From Harmonia axyridis (lineage: Eukaryota; Arthropoda; Insecta; Coleoptera; Coccinellidae): DNA of 64,000 nt. The stretch's first letter is position 1. The number at the start of each line of letters is the position of its first letter. The notes under the pieces were generated by a model, which was not told the DNA's origin, ran no database searches, and saw only the letters and a program-made list of their open reading frames with translations. The DNA lies in the NCBI RefSeq assembly GCF_914767665.1, contig NC_059501.1:9426501-9490500 (forward strand), in the 5' to 3' direction. A program made the position numbers and the translations under genes. Below are positions 1-13,729 of the stretch, piece by piece.

Positions 1-3000
1 TCCAACAATCGAATTCGATGAGTTCGAATCAGAAATATTCGCAAAGAAAATAAAAAAAAATTTTCATAACGGATACCACTGCATGGTCAAGCTCAGCTTG
101 AGAAGGTTAAAGCATTTTGATCAAAGGATAATGGACTGAAATCAATCTTTTTGAGCAATCGATCCCCGAACAGATCACTCTATCATGTTGTCACGATGTA
201 TGTTTTTTTTCGAATTTCGATGCTGGGACTGAGACTGATAACTTACCCACTGAAATTCAATTATGTTCGGTCGTGAACACAATAGGAATGAATTCTCCCA
301 AATCTTTCCTTCATATGTAATTTTTTCCAAGATAACATTCAGCTACATGTACTCACTCAACGTACTCAGAGTAACATGAAAAAAATATTCATTGTCACTT
401 TGTGTAGCTAGATTTAAATGACTTTTCAGGTTACATTAACCATACACCTTCTGGAACATCCTGTAAAATTGTTTAACCTTCAGGGATGTTAGTGTTTTCG
501 ATTTGTCAGTTTGAATTCCCCTTTCTAGAAATATCAAAAATATCGTATGCACCTTGAGAGTGACGTATATTCAATCCCTCGTCAATAAAGTCGAAACTTG
601 AGCTCACATGGTTGTTTAGTTTAACGTTATTGAAAATGTCGTAGTGTGGCCTATAATTCATTATATTAATCATTGAAATCAATCAAGCGTTAACAATAAA
701 CGATTTTTTTCATGCAATATTCGAATATTTGAAATGGACGTTTTGAGAGAAAAAAAAAACATCTCTACCTGAAACTTTCAGAGCTAATTGGATGAATTAT
801 GTATATTATTGAAACTTTCGACAGAATAATATTTGAAGATAAGAAATCACCTCAAAAACATAGTATCATGAAATTATCGAAAAAAAAAATTCGTTCAATT
901 TTGAACATTCGATCAACATCAACTAGAATGTTTTTTCAAGAATATTCTTTGAGAGGGTTTTCATCTGACGCCAGACCTGGATTCCGGGTTCGAGTCGTAC
1001 GTAACAGGCAACCGCTTATTTTTTAGTCCGGGAAAAGAATGCGTAACGTCGGTCCTGGTAATTGATAGCTCTTTGCGGTAGCGTGAAGCGGGGATTTTTT
1101 CCCTCATTTCCTGGACTCGAGTGACCCTTTCTTGCAGACACGACCACCGCCTTTTATTAAGCACGACAATAGGAATTAGGCGCAAAAGTGACACTAGAGG
1201 TTAAATAGGAAACTTTTTCAAGAGCCGGTGGCTTTCCCGGCCACCCGAAAGAGAGACAATGAGGGGAGGCTATGAGGTCGAATTTATTCAACGGAAATAA
1301 ATTTGCTCCCAGTGTTTGGTTGGATGATTCTTGTCGAGGTTCGAAGGCAGAAACGCAGTTAGACCCACGCAACATAAATCTATCAGGTAGCTCTAGATTT
1401 TCGTGAAATAGCGCAGCAACTCTTCTTCATTCTTCAATTTAGGTGCTATTGCATGTTTCTTCTTGGCTTCCTTGTCTAGTCGAGCCTCAGGTTGTCTCTC
1501 CATCTCTCTCGAACGATTTTTTACCATTTCACCATTCACCAACACCAGTTTGGGTTATTTCTATCCTCGTCACTATGTATTCATATTGGTCGAATTTTGA
1601 GCTTGGAATAGTCTTCAACGATAAGGTTCAACTCATTGACGAATCCATTCCCAAATCAGATTCTGTTCGTTCTTCGGGTAGTCCGTATATACGATAACTT
1701 TCAAACGCAAGGATAAAGAAAAAAAAAATGATATCACCATAACAGAAATACAACATTTTAAAAAGTAATAAATTTCAAAATAAGTGCTAAATTTACCTCA
1801 TCCTTGTATTCTCCCTCAATACAAATTAGAACCACTACATCAACAATAACTGATTGGCATCTTCCCTGCATGCTTTCCACCATCCAGTTATTGAGAATAT
1901 CCTGCTCAATTTTGTTGGTTACGTTGTGGAAGAAGATCTAATAAAATAATTTAGCCATCGAAAAAACTACACCCGAAACCATAATTATGCCTCCTCGAAA
2001 AGGATGAACTTCTTGAACGACGGTTTTTTCATTCGATTGCATATCTCTATTGATCTTGCCAGTGTACCCGATGTTAGATTATTGTAGATAGACCTCTCCT
2101 GACTGCTTAGCCTAATTGAAGTAACTGTGACATCTTAATGACGTTGACTAGCCATTCTGCAGCAGCTAAGAAGCTATTTTATTATATAAGAGTTAAGAAA
2201 CGGTCTTCTATTGGCGTTTCAGCACGTTATCTATGAATTCTAGATCTTTGACAAACAGTTTCAATGGCAAAGTACTGTTCATGTAAACATGATAATACAA
2301 AATGGCTAACATTTGGGAAATTGGCTACTTACACTTCTTTTCGACTAGCCTGATCCATACCAAAGGTTCTTCAAATAGAACTCATCTTTACATAACTAAA
2401 TATTATTTTCAATTGCATAGAACCGATTGATCTTATTGATAACGACATATAGACTGAAGAAAAATGTGTATCTCAAACTCATTGTCCAAACATGACAAAA
2501 CGTGATGAAAACTTGCTTCACGATGAACCAGAAGACGATTATATAACAGTTTCAAGTCTATGTGATTGAAAAAAAAACAATTTATATAATACGGAAAATG
2601 TTCATCTCAGTAAAACCTCAATGTTCTCCACTTTTGACGAGGAGTTAATTCCAGACCTTCACAGTTTCATTCAAGAGGCAGCCCCGCTTCTCTATATCGA
2701 TTCCTCCAAGAGTCCCCCGGCATACGAATCAATTACACCGACAAGAACATGACGTACGCGTCGTCCAAATAAAAGAAAACCCTGCATCAGATCCCGTCTC
2801 TCGCGCCATCCCTCATTCATAAATAATAAAAAAAAAGGTGGAGAACAGTTGATCCCCCAGGTCTTATACGACCGAGATATACGACCCATAACTCACCGAT
2901 TTCTGCTGAAACACACACACATACGAAGAAAAACAAAAGAACGCGCCTTCCCTCGCGGATACGACGCCCGGTGTGTCATTTCCGAGAACGTGGCGCAAGA

Positions 3001-3300
3001 CGGGGATATTAAAATAAAGCTTTAGAAGTGGAATTACACATGCGTAGGCGTATAGTTTGTACCACGGAGTTATAAACGTAGATAGAAGGGGCATACGTCA
3101 TTTTTAGTAAGCGAATTTCAGGTTTGTTTTAGCAGAGTTCCGGACTAGATCGGAACCAAAAAACGAATGCTCATTTAAACCAAGACTTTTTACTCAAACT
3201 TCCAGAATAGAGCTCGGTCTTAGTTCTATGATGTGTGAGTGACTTTAGCCTCCGCATAGGGACAATTCCCCATTTTTGAAGCAGACTTTGACCATATCAA
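1..3300. other. No gene recognised
   Basis: AT-rich DNA with scattered short ORFs only. Locally GC-richer at about 1000-1320 and 2890-3010; a GGTTCGAGTC at 992 lacks the rest of a tRNA. No element was identified. Confidence 0.5.
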
Positions 3301-3310
3301 GCGACAGAGA

Positions 3311-4406
3311 TCATGGTCGATAGCTTTCGAAGTGGCCAAGCCAAGATTGACGTCCAGGAAGGTGTTGCTGTTTGTGTGGGGGGATTGGCAGGCAATACTC
3401 TACTATGAGCTGCTCCCCTATGGTCAAAAACTCAATTTTGTCCCCTACTGTGAACAACTTTACCTCTTGAATCTGGTGATCTAACAGAAGCAGTTGGGTA
3501 GAGACTCGTTTCATCAAATCACATCTTATATTATGTGCCAGAAGATTTGGGAGCTTAAATTGGAAGTTTTTACACCAAGTGACTACCACTTTTTTTTTAA
3601 ATGGAGGTAAAACTACCTTATGGACACCCAATAAATGTCGACCGCGTCTGTCGGCACATGTTGGGTAGTGTAAGAGCATACTCACTAAAAACCTCCATTG
3701 ACACTTTGCTGAACACATAGAAAAAGGTTTCAAGGACGTCTTTCCCTGCGTGCTCAGCCTTAGTGAAGCCGTTTTACCAAGGGTTCGGTATTATACAACG
3801 GAATGTCCAGATTTGTGGTACGCTATCCTGCCCTAATGGAGTATGGTATAGGGCAGAAGCAATTCGTTTCTGGTGGTAGGAGTTACTATGACTTTTATGC
3901 CCTCGAAACTAAGGAAACGAGAGCATAAAAGTCAAATACTTTACTCCTCAAATAGTGTACCGAGAATTACAATCTAGGTCCTAAACTTGTGCCCGCGGAA
4001 ATATGTGTATCGCATATTCTACCACATACTGACAGCAAAATGTTTGCATCTTCTTGCTTCCATCTCGGACTCTTGTGTCTCGTTCTGTTTGATCTGTCAA
4101 TGATTTCCATCTGCCTTTATGGCCTCCGTCTGGTCGGCTCTGCGCTTCTAACTCCGTTTTGGTGGACCCAGGCGGTCGGTTAGCTGGCTGCTCTGCTTCT
4201 CTTCTCGAGTTGATCGTTTTGCTAGAATCTGTCGCTTGGAGGGGTAGAGATTTGAGGATGTTCTTAGGAATGGGCGAGGTATTGGCAGGAATATGGGTTT
4301 TGAGGTATGAGAAATGTAGCAGGCTGGGATTAGCCACGTCACATTTTCTAGTCAGTCTTCGTTTCAGGGTCCACTTCACACCAGGCAGTTTCTCAACCCC
4401 TTTCAC
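3311..4406 (-). other. Two adjacent unidentified ORFs, possible decayed element
   Basis: Minus-strand frames 4406-3981 (141 codons, Lys/Arg/Ser-rich, starting MKGVEKLPGVKWTLKRRLTR) and 3733-3311 (140 codons, with ADRRGRHLLGVHKVVLPPF) lie in tandem, about 250 bp apart, with slightly higher GC than the flanks. They may be remains of one transposon gene. I recognise no catalytic motif, and a plus-strand frame (4159-4419) is also open, so coding status is unproven. Confidence 0.2.
3877..3950. repeat. Long imperfect hairpin
   Basis: GACTTTTATGC (3890-3900) pairs perfectly with GCATAAAAGTC (3923-3933). Pairing extends inward through CTCG/CGAG and outward through AGGAGT/ACTCCT-like blocks, giving a stem of about 30 bp with mismatches. 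Confidence 0.6.
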
Positions 4407-4429
4407 TACGGCAAGGTGATGAACTTAGG

Positions 4430-5760
4430 AGAGAAGTGACTACCACCTATTCCTGTCTATCACCAACGCGCTTGGAGGTACAAACATGGTCTCAATTTAG
4501 AGGTCTGTGAAAATATATTGTCCGAGTTTTTTGCCAACAGGGACAAGGGCTTCTACGGAAGTATGAAGTTGCAATCTCATTGGCAACAAGTTATCGAATA
4601 GAATGGCGCGTAGTTGACTCAAATTGGATGATTGAATCAAATTTTTATGAAACTTCGAAATAAATTTATACATCAGATGAAATGAATTTAGAATTATCAT
4701 TCAATTCTGAATTTCCATCAAGTAAGGACCGGATTCATTGAATAAATACACAACATAATCAACCCATCCTTGACTCCTCCAAGATACCCCACAGGTCACT
4801 TGGTCACGCCTCCGGTGTCCGGAACCCCTTCTGCGGACACCCGTAATCATCTCGGAATAACCGATGCTAAGAAATCCGGAAACGGAATCTATTACAGGGC
4901 CTTAAACGTCCCCGAGGGAAATTACGGGGAAGCTAGTTTCAACGAGTTAAGGAGCAGGGGCGGCCCTTCCGAGTGCCGTGTTCATTATTAGTTTCCACTC
5001 GGACCTCTCGTTCTACATAAAACCAATTAAAATAAAGTTTCGGAGTCGGGAAACGTTATTTCGGATGCAGCAACGAATTAAGGAGGGGGTTGCGGAAGAA
5101 CTTCGGGATCTTTGAAGTTGTGTCAGAGGGACAAATTCAATCTGCTCGTCCTCCGAGGATTTGACAGTTTCTAATTTCGGCTTTATCCGGCACGTAACGA
5201 AGCGCGATGTTCGTTTGTTAATATCCGTCGGTTTGTCCATTTGTGAGTTTTTCGTGAGGACGGTCCTTTTGATGTTGTTCGCTAATTTATTAATTCGTTC
5301 AATTAATATAGCAGGTTGTGGAATTTTGTTCCTCAGGGGCGGATTAAAGTGATAGGGAGTCGGGGCGCAAGGTGAATCTTGGAGCCCTCAATCGAGGTCA
5401 CGGGTTTTGCAGGCGCATTAAAAATATAAAAAATATAGAAACATCCCCTTTAGGTACATATTAATCGGTGCGGTTTCGGTTGGTGGATTCAGTAAAAACA
5501 GACAAAATAATATAAAAACTAAAAATTCCGTAAAGTACATCATTTCAAATTGATTTGTTCATTCGATTTATTAGCCGTTTTTTTTTGTGAACTTGTTTTT
5601 TTGATCATTTCATTTTCAGTGTTGACTGATATAATTATGCTAGAATAATTGTATGTACTTCTTGTGCAAGAATGTAATACTTACTTATATTGAATTTTGA
5701 TTATATTTAAGAGGAAATACAAAGAGCAGAAAATTCATATTTTGGAAAAAATTAATATCA
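4430..5760. other. No gene recognised; GC-richer island 4770-5400
   Basis: The 4770-5400 stretch has balanced composition and a 73-codon frame (4770-4991) with no recognised product. It could be conserved non-coding sequence. The remainder is AT-rich without features. Confidence 0.4.
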
Positions 5761-5769
5761 AGAAAGAAA

Positions 5770-6080
5770 CTTAAATGCGTGTATATCGATCAACAGTCAA
5801 AAGCGTAATGTTGTATGGCGCGAAACTATGGGATTTGGGTGGAACTAACAAAAAAAAAACTGTTGGCCACAGGAGCTGTGGAAGATCGAGGTTGGAGAGA
5901 AATCAGGGGACAAAATTTCGAGAGAGATATTATTGACGACTAAGATATGAAGCAATACATATAAAATGAATGGATAAAACAAGATGACCAAGAAAAGTGT
6001 TGGTATGGATACCTCCAGAAAAACGGAATGAAGAGACCCAGACCACCTGAACCAAAGGGATCGCCGTTTTCGTTTGGACG
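5770..6080 (+). pseudogene. RTE-type LINE 3' remnant
   Basis: Conceptual translation of the plus strand gives YRSTVKSVMLYGAKLW, typical of the region after the reverse transcriptase palm, then after frame changes MDKTRWPRKVLVWIPPEKRN-like and TWTKGIA-like sequence typical of the RTE C-terminus. Several stops and frameshifts are present. A short A-run at 5852-5860 interrupts the frame. Confidence 0.65.
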
Positions 6081-6089
6081 ATCTCATTT

Positions 6090-9000
6090 GTATTGGGTGT
6101 TGTCCGAATTATCAGCGCAATCATAAGTCAAACTTTTTTTGGTTCACTCATTTTCATACGGATTTGGTAAACTGCATAGATTTTTACACCCCCTGTTTTT
6201 CAAAGCTTCCTGCATCTATTCGACGAACCGCCACTGATGTATTTATATCTAGATGAAATAAACGCCCATTGTGCCAAACCATTATGAAATTGTGAATGAG
6301 AAAATAATATCATATTAGAATAAAAGTACTACTTTTCGATGATATACAAAAAGTGTAGAAGGTATTCAACGAAATTTATTGAGTTGTCTTCAGAGGCGCT
6401 TCCTCTTCCAAAGTGGGTGAAACGCTTACGCCAAGAAATATTTCATCTTCTTGACATACTTTAAACGTTCCCTTAGAAATCTACTTCAGAATTCTCCTCG
6501 AATTCTCTGCCTCGAAGTGGCCGTTCGAGTTTCGAAAAAACAAAGAACGGTCGAAGACTTAACAGGGTGTTGATGCGTACGATTTATTGTGAAATTGGCT
6601 AAATCTTATGAGACAGTGCATTACAGTGGTATTGAGTATTTGGGTTTTTCTCTCTTTCATTTCAGGAGGCTGGATGAACAGAAAATAACAAGTTATAAGT
6701 CTTGAAATTGTTGAGAAATTACTCCATTTCTCTGTTTATTATGCAAACCTAGAGAAAGAATTACCAGTTCAAACATCGGGATAATTAAAAAAAAAAGACT
6801 TTCAATATCATATTCGATATTTTTCGATCGACTTTGAAGTTCCTTTTTTAGTTCTGGCTAAGTCTGAAGGCTAATGGAAGACATATGTCTATTATTTGAG
6901 TCACCTTTCGAAAGAAAACTTAAGCGTTTGGACGACCGATGTCCTGTTGACCTGTGTTATAATTTGGTTGTCATCGATGTTGGTTATACAATACTGATGA
7001 GGTCTGAAAAGAGCGATACCTGTCTATCGTTACTTGATGTAATTAACTATCAGCCTTCATTCTGCTAGATGGATTTTTTTCTTCAGTTACAATACGATCG
7101 CTTCATCATTACAGAGTGATCCTTTATCGTGCTTATATTCTATGAAAGCCTAGATAACAATATTTATTTGAAATTTATAACTACGATTCCTGAACAATAT
7201 AATGTGAACATATCACCTTCACTGAATTCAGTTCTCCATATCGTTTGCAAATACCAGTGGTAATTGCAAAAAAATTCCATTAATTTTCTCTGACTTTTTA
7301 TACTGTTCAAAAGTAGGTAACAACATAATGTATCTATGCATTTTTAATTCAGAATCATACAACTAACCTGGTGAAAATAAAGTGGTGCAAAAACAATCGA
7401 ATCTATTCGTTGAATTTTATCACGATCAAGATCAAGGTTTCGAAAAGGTGATTAGCAGTGTATTTCACTTTATTTGCAAATGCACCATGGGTTTCTCCGC
7501 AAAATCTTCATTTTTTTCTGAAAAGATTCAATTTACTGCAATTCAAGACCAGAATCGGCACTCTAGCAGCATTATTTACCAAGATGTAACGCACCGAAAA
7601 TAGTTTATTTTTTACGGAGTTGAATTTGGTTAAATTTCGGGCCAGAACTTATGCATGAAGTCTTAGGAGAAAATACTGCAACAAATATAATAACCCTCAA
7701 TTTAAGCACAAAATGATGCCATTTCTCTAAATGCCCAAAATTCCATAAAATTGGTGACTTTTATTCCTCCTAGTGCCAAAGAAACGTAGATCTTCTGAGA
7801 CCAGAGCTCGAAATGACCTTAAATCAACACTGAAATCTGCTTGCTAACCTTCAGTTCTAGGAGAAATGTGAGGAAAAGCGTTAACCATTCGACCACATTC
7901 AACAAACTCATAAAAACCCATTGTAACTTATCACCCAACATTTTCCACGAAAAAGATCTGTTTACCTGAAAAACTTATCAACTTTGCAACCCTGCCCAAA
8001 CTCCCACATTCGCCACCAGTTTCCCGCAGAAAACCCACGGATTTCCCAACGCGAGATTTCCGTTTCACACTTCCTCAGACACAGCAACCTTTTTTCTACT
8101 CGACGCCCTAAAAACGCCCTCAACGACGCCAAAAAAACATACAAACAGGTAGCAGGCTACCGAACGGATTGCGCAATTTCGATTCACGAGTTAGTTTTCT
8201 CATAAATTGAACAAATAACGAAGTCGCCCCGACGCGCACCCTCCCGGAGCTTGGAGCATCGCGACGCTCCACAGCATCCCGCACTCTCCGGCTTCAGTTT
8301 CTCCGCAGTCGACGAAAGGACGATACGTGTCCTTTCCGACGCCAACGAGCGAGCGTGTCCTTCGGCCACGTGCGTCGATTTTCGTGTTAGTTGTTGATGT
8401 TGTGCTTTTCTATGTTTCGTCGCGTCATGGGTGGTTTTGTTGGTTTGTTCTGTGGTTCCGGTGACGTTTGAGTTTTTGAGGTTTGGATCTTGGGACGAGG
8501 GGGTGGTTTGAGTCGTTTCGGAAGGGGGGTGTTTTATGGCTGGAGTAATATTGCAAGATCTATAAATCTAACGAGAGAGTCGAAACCGATATGTCTCTAC
8601 ATTTCTTAAATGCATGAAATTTGCGATGACTTTAGGAAAAGATGGAATTGAACACCAAAATACATATTCCAAAATTTTCTATATTTCTATTGGCTTGCCA
8701 GCCAATACAGGCTAATCTCCGAAAATACCACACGGATGTCATACATGTTCTAGCAGTCAGATTAAGACAAGTTACATGCGAATAGCTCTTATTATATTTG
8801 AGACAAGCTCATTTTTTGAGTTCGACAATCTTAAACATGATAATAATAGAGTCTTCGTTTGGCAATTTTTAGGGGCGAAGTCTAGCCAAGGCTACTCCAC
8901 TCAACCCCCGACAAATTACAAATGAAGAATTAATAAAAGGACCAATCAATATACATCATGAATATTACCAAAAACGAATATCATTCACAAAATCTGTAAC

Positions 9001-9220
9001 TGGATCAAAAATATTACATTCCTCAATTATTTTCTCAATGAGTTCAAAGAAGAACCCCCACATGCAATTAGCATCTCATTATGCAATTTCACCGCATTAA
9101 AGATGAAAGAGCGCTGAAATATGGCTGAACCAAATTCAGGCTATGCGACTGTGAAACATTCAGGGGAATTAATTTTTGTTCCTCGAACGATTCCAAAGGT
9201 TACTTCTTCTTAATTCAGCC
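6090..9220. other. No gene recognised, apart from the patch at 8.2-8.5 kb
   Basis: Short random-looking ORFs only, and no repeat ends or splice-bounded exons. Confidence 0.45.
8200..8520 (+). promoter_or_regulatory. CpG-rich, promoter-like patch
   Basis: The patch is sharply GC- and CpG-richer than its surroundings. A TCAGTT initiator-like motif lies at 8294-8299, followed by ORF-free leader-like sequence. No downstream exon could be linked to it, so promoter function is only suggested. Confidence 0.2.
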
Positions 9221-9229
9221 CGTAGGCCA

Positions 9230-9790
9230 GTAAGTTCTAATTAAGTTTTGGTGAGATTGATGTCTATATATTTTTTCATCTTTTGAGAGGTCTAGCTGGA
9301 GGTTGTCAAACCTGTGGTCTTCCATTCCATACCCTGTTAACTAACATCCATTCTGTTCACTTGGTACTTTCATTCTCGTTATCGCATTCTTCTCCATCTA
9401 ACCATGTCCTCGATCTCACATTCCTTCCTTATGTCAGTGCATCGCCACAATTCTCTGAAAGTGTAGGCTGTTATCATACTTCCAAGGATTTTCATTCCTG
9501 TTATTCACAACAGGTTGGTTATCTGCTACAGTTCCTATAACGTAGCTTAGTACATGTCTTAAAAATCTTGGTTTTAGCTCAGGTGTTCTTGTACTTGTTA
9601 TAAGATATCACTTTTCTCAGAGCACCAGCTATTCTGTTGGCTTTACATGCTTGATCTCTTACTCAGTTGGTCTTGTTTAGACTACGGGTAAGTTGCACTC
9701 CCAGGTATTGAAACTCCATCACTTATTCTATAGGATTGTCTTTAACTACAAGTTTATAATAGCTTGTGAGTACTTTAGCGATAACGAGTG
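9230..9790 (-). pseudogene. RTE-type LINE 3' remnant
   Basis: The minus strand reads MEFQYLGVQLT, VRDQACKANRIAGALRKVI and KTKIFKTC, then with stops NGRPQV and PPARPLKR. This is the conserved order of the post-palm region of an RTE-like polyprotein down to its GRPPKRW-type tail. Many in-frame stops show long decay. Plus-strand ORFs over this interval are shadows. Confidence 0.7.
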
Positions 9791-9799
9791 TTTAATTTC

Positions 9800-12700
9800 G
9801 TGTCAAATATTGCAGCAGCCTTCTGCATCATTAGAAATAATAAATCAAAGGGAAAAGTTCAACTTACCACTACATATCTTACCGGCAATAATACACAGCT
9901 CTCGTACCTGGATAAAATTTAGCTGAAATTAATATTTTTATCGCCTTTAACATGGAAAATCATTTTCAGTACTCAGCACTAAGAGTATAGCCCTAACATT
10001 AAAACCTAGTCTTTTTCTTAATTTCTTCTGATCATCAGATTCTTGAAAGCCTGAAAAGCCAGATTCTAGGTAGACCTATACGTCTTCTGTAATTGACCTC
10101 CATCTCAAAGATGTTTTTGGTCAATATATCGATAATGCTTGATTAGTTTGGATTTCAATTACATATATGAACATAACAATAGAATATTATCTATCAGTAA
10201 GAGTTTAATCTTTTCAATGTTTAGATATAATTCTTTTGTACTGTGTGTATTAATATGTTAAAAGTGAATAAATAAAGTTATCAGGTATTCGGTGAAAAAC
10301 ATCAATGAAATTCTATGAATCGCTTTCAACAAAGTGTTAGTTATTCTGGCCAGAATACTTCGGTCAAATACAGCACTGTAAAACTCTAAAGCTTCGTTCG
10401 ATTGATGTCATTTACAATATACGCGGTCCTCATAGCCTCCACATGTTGATTTGTCACTATATCGGAGTAACATGTCAATAAGCTTCGATTAATTTCGAAT
10501 TTTTATCCCGAATAATTGAAATTTGGAGTGGCATTGTTTCGTTTCATTGAGAATCTGTACGTTGACATCACATATTGATGGAGAGAATCAATTCCAATGT
10601 GCCAGATTAATTAATTTTTAAAATGGGTTCTGTTTGGGATATAATATCATTGTGGAATATGCAATATGATTTGAAGTTTTTCGGGCGTTAAATAAATGAT
10701 ACAACGGTAGATGGAATTTTGGATATTTGAACAAATTGTACGAAATTTCCATTTATATGTAATTTCCCCAGGAAGATGCACTGATGAACTGCGGTAAATT
10801 TGATTTTCAACTATGTCATCTACCAGTTATTCGAATATTTCAGCTCCAGAATATGCAGGTCTATGGCCTTTAGCCGGTTAATGGATAAAATTTCGTTATT
10901 TTAAAAACTGCTGGTTCGATCAATATGAAATTTTGCATTTGTATTGAAAATGACAACTTGAAGCTTCGTAAGAAATGTAATGTTGATTGCTGAAACAGAA
11001 TCTCTGAAAATTCAAGAAAATATCGAAAAAAATTAATCAATATTTTCGTGATCACTAAACAGAGATTGTGGGTTAATTTCAAGCAGATCACAGAAAGTTG
11101 ATGGAGACCAATTAAAAATGAATACGAAATGCTGAATATTTTCCAGATTACAGATTTGATCGGGTTTAGATTTTACGTGTATACAGGGTAATCACTGGGA
11201 AAAGGAATTACTTAAAACGCGAATAGATAACACCAGGTGGTTCTGGATATACCACATTTATTGGCACTGACTGTCTTTGTTACCTAGAAACAGGAGGTTT
11301 TCTGCCTGGGGTCAGAACAAGCAAACCACCCTGTATATTTCCATTATATTTGGCACATATGTTTCTTATTTAATGCTCAAGCAATTTTATCTTTGAAAAA
11401 TGATACCTGTTTTTTTTTATTTTGTTTTAGGTATCAATCTCTTGGACCATTAGACGTTCAAATAACAAAACACCTTAATAAGATGTGTAAAAAAACAAAC
11501 TTAGAATAACTACAACAAATGTTCTTCTCATTTTTGTACAGAGTGTTTTGCTGTATTAATTTTCAACCTTATCATCAATTGAATTTTGTTTTAGAGGATA
11601 CTTGCTCTGATCTTTCCATCTCCAACTCTATTCCATAAAATACTTCAACTTTGTTAAAGATTTGGATATCCTTCAAAAAACAATTTATGAACATATTTTG
11701 AATTTTCCAGTGTTTCATAGGAGGCAGAAAGCTCGAAGCTAGCAAGAACCATCCCATATTCAATTGATGCGTCCAATATCCATTAGTGTCCATCAATGTT
11801 GCAGAATGACATCCACTAAAAAGTATTTCAATGCACCCTCGAAAAATCTATAACCGGCTCATTTCAAGCGCGACCGAATAATCCTAAACCGAAAGGGAAA
11901 AATATTGAAAACTGCATGAACGTGATTCACTTTTTACTCGAACCCGTCAGTCACTTTGGGAAAAGCAATTAGGTCATGCATAAAGCTCACATTGAAGTAT
12001 ATCGGAAGCGACAGAAGCAGCTCTGATACTCGTCAAAATGAACGCTTGAGAGTGGATGATGAATTGTCCATTGAAACCATGGGGATTCATTACTTTTTTC
12101 ATCGGACCTGTAAGACAATTAGGGAAAGTGCTCGTCACGATCAATATGTCATAGAGAGGAGATTGGAATATTTGAAGGCTTAGATTAGGGTTTGCTATTT
12201 GAAAATGATGCGTTAACGATTTAATTGAATCAGCCAGGGCAGGTAGTATAAAATTGTGTCGGCTGCACCACCATCGGTTATGGCCAATCGGTTATTTATT
12301 TAGGTTGGCTACACTTCTCTTTCAATTCTGACAGTTTTGTTTTAGATCTCAAGAATAAGAAAAAAAACTAATGATTCTATCTGCCTCGATCTCTACAACC
12401 TCAAACTTATTATTTGACGCTCGGTTGAACTCAACCGACGGTCAACAATCCTTTATAATACTTGCCCTCAAGGGTATCAGGACAAAATGAATCAGATCAG
12501 TTAGAAACAATTTCGTATTATGATATTATAATTTAGTGGAAATTAAGTTTCATTTTGTTCATGATGAATTCCTGAGAAACGTCATGGCACTCCAAAGGCT
12601 ATGAAGGAAATTGTGCTAGACACACTTTTAAACAAATTTATTTTAATACATGAATAGAAAATCGAAGGAATTCCAATTAAACACGCAGTTGTGAAAGATT

Positions 12701-12890
12701 TTGATGTTTTGATTGGATGTGCCTAATATAGGCGAATTGACAGCTGTAGCAGATTCTAATTCAAATTTGACATGAAACTCAGTTGTGGACGTTGTGGTGC
12801 TACTTCATTTCGTTCATTACCACCAATTTCTTTTCAATTTATTTATTCATGATGTCCTTCATCTATCTCAACTCCAAAATGGTTTGATGG
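9800..12890. other. No gene recognised, apart from the MITE at 11.18 kb
   Basis: AT-rich. A short MEVNYRRRIG-like minus-strand run near 10100 hints at RTE debris but is too short to call. Confidence 0.4.
11178..11339. mobile_element. Short MITE with TATACAGGGT ends
   Basis: TATACAGGGTAATC on the left mirrors the right end (rc TATACAGGGTGGTTTG). The interior is 160 bp and non-coding. It is a typical small non-autonomous DNA transposon or solo end pair. Confidence 0.45.
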
Positions 12891-12903
12891 ATTAAGTGTT
12901 AAA

Positions 12904-13720
12904 ATGGCCAATAATTTTCAAGCTGCTCCTCACCGACACCTTTATTTTTCTAGGCTTGACACGGTTGTACCTATACCGTATCAAATGATCAGTTTTCCTA
13001 CAGGAATATTTTTATTCCATGCTTCACCTGATTTCCAAGAGGGATTTACAGTTATAAAGAGACGATTTAACTCAATTCTTCAAAAATTAGCTGGTTATTC
13101 ATAGGGTGCTCATGCCAGCACTCTTCGTACGGCAGCTTGGGCCTTGGTTTCTTACAGCTGAATACTGTAGTTCTGTTTAGTTCAATAATGCTCATGTTGA
13201 TTAAATCGATGCTCAGCTTCACGTTTCTATGAAAATTACATTGGTTACCAGTGCTATCACATTAATTTCCGCCTCATTTTCGTAGACAGGTTGCATTCAG
13301 GAAATTTTGGGATAAATTTTATTTCTATCCGAACTTATTTTCAATTGTATCTTACCTCCCAGATACTAGAACTGCCAGATTGAAGTCATGCGAACCTTTA
13401 TGGTCCAATACTTTCCTTCAATCTAATAAAAGTGACAAGGAAATTTAGCGTTCGGAATGGAGTTCCTGTAATGTCTTCAACAAAAGTCTAATCGTTGAAA
13501 TTTCAGAGAAAGTTCCAGGTTTCAATCTTCCCAGGAAAAGTTGGATATTTCAAATTGACTTAGAACTGGCATTCTATTGAAAGCCCACTATGTGAGTGTG
13601 GTGTAGAAGAAACCATGGACCACTTGGTGAATACTTGTTCAATTTATGAATTTCATAATGGTTTCCAAGCTATTCATTCCGTTTCAGATTCTTCTTTAGA
13701 ATAGGTGGTCAACTTTGTAT
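12904..13720 (+). pseudogene. LINE reverse transcriptase C-terminal remnant with zinc-knuckle
   Basis: The plus strand holds a decayed stretch reading KRRFNSILQKLAGYS, then after a stop AHASTLRTAAWALV and EYCSSV. This is the thumb region of insect LINE polymerases. Further down, 13520-13700 gives LPRKSW, a GTAGA-rich break, then a C-x-C-x(4)-E-x(3)-DH-x(5)-C pattern (CECGVEETMDHLVNTC), the C-terminal zinc-knuckle-like motif that ends many of these polyproteins. Several frameshifts and stops are present. Confidence 0.7.
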
Positions 13721-13729
13721 CAATCTAAT

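Noticed and set aside
985..1010. B-box-like GGTTCGAGTC
   Set aside because: No D arm, anticodon arm or pairing T stem around it.
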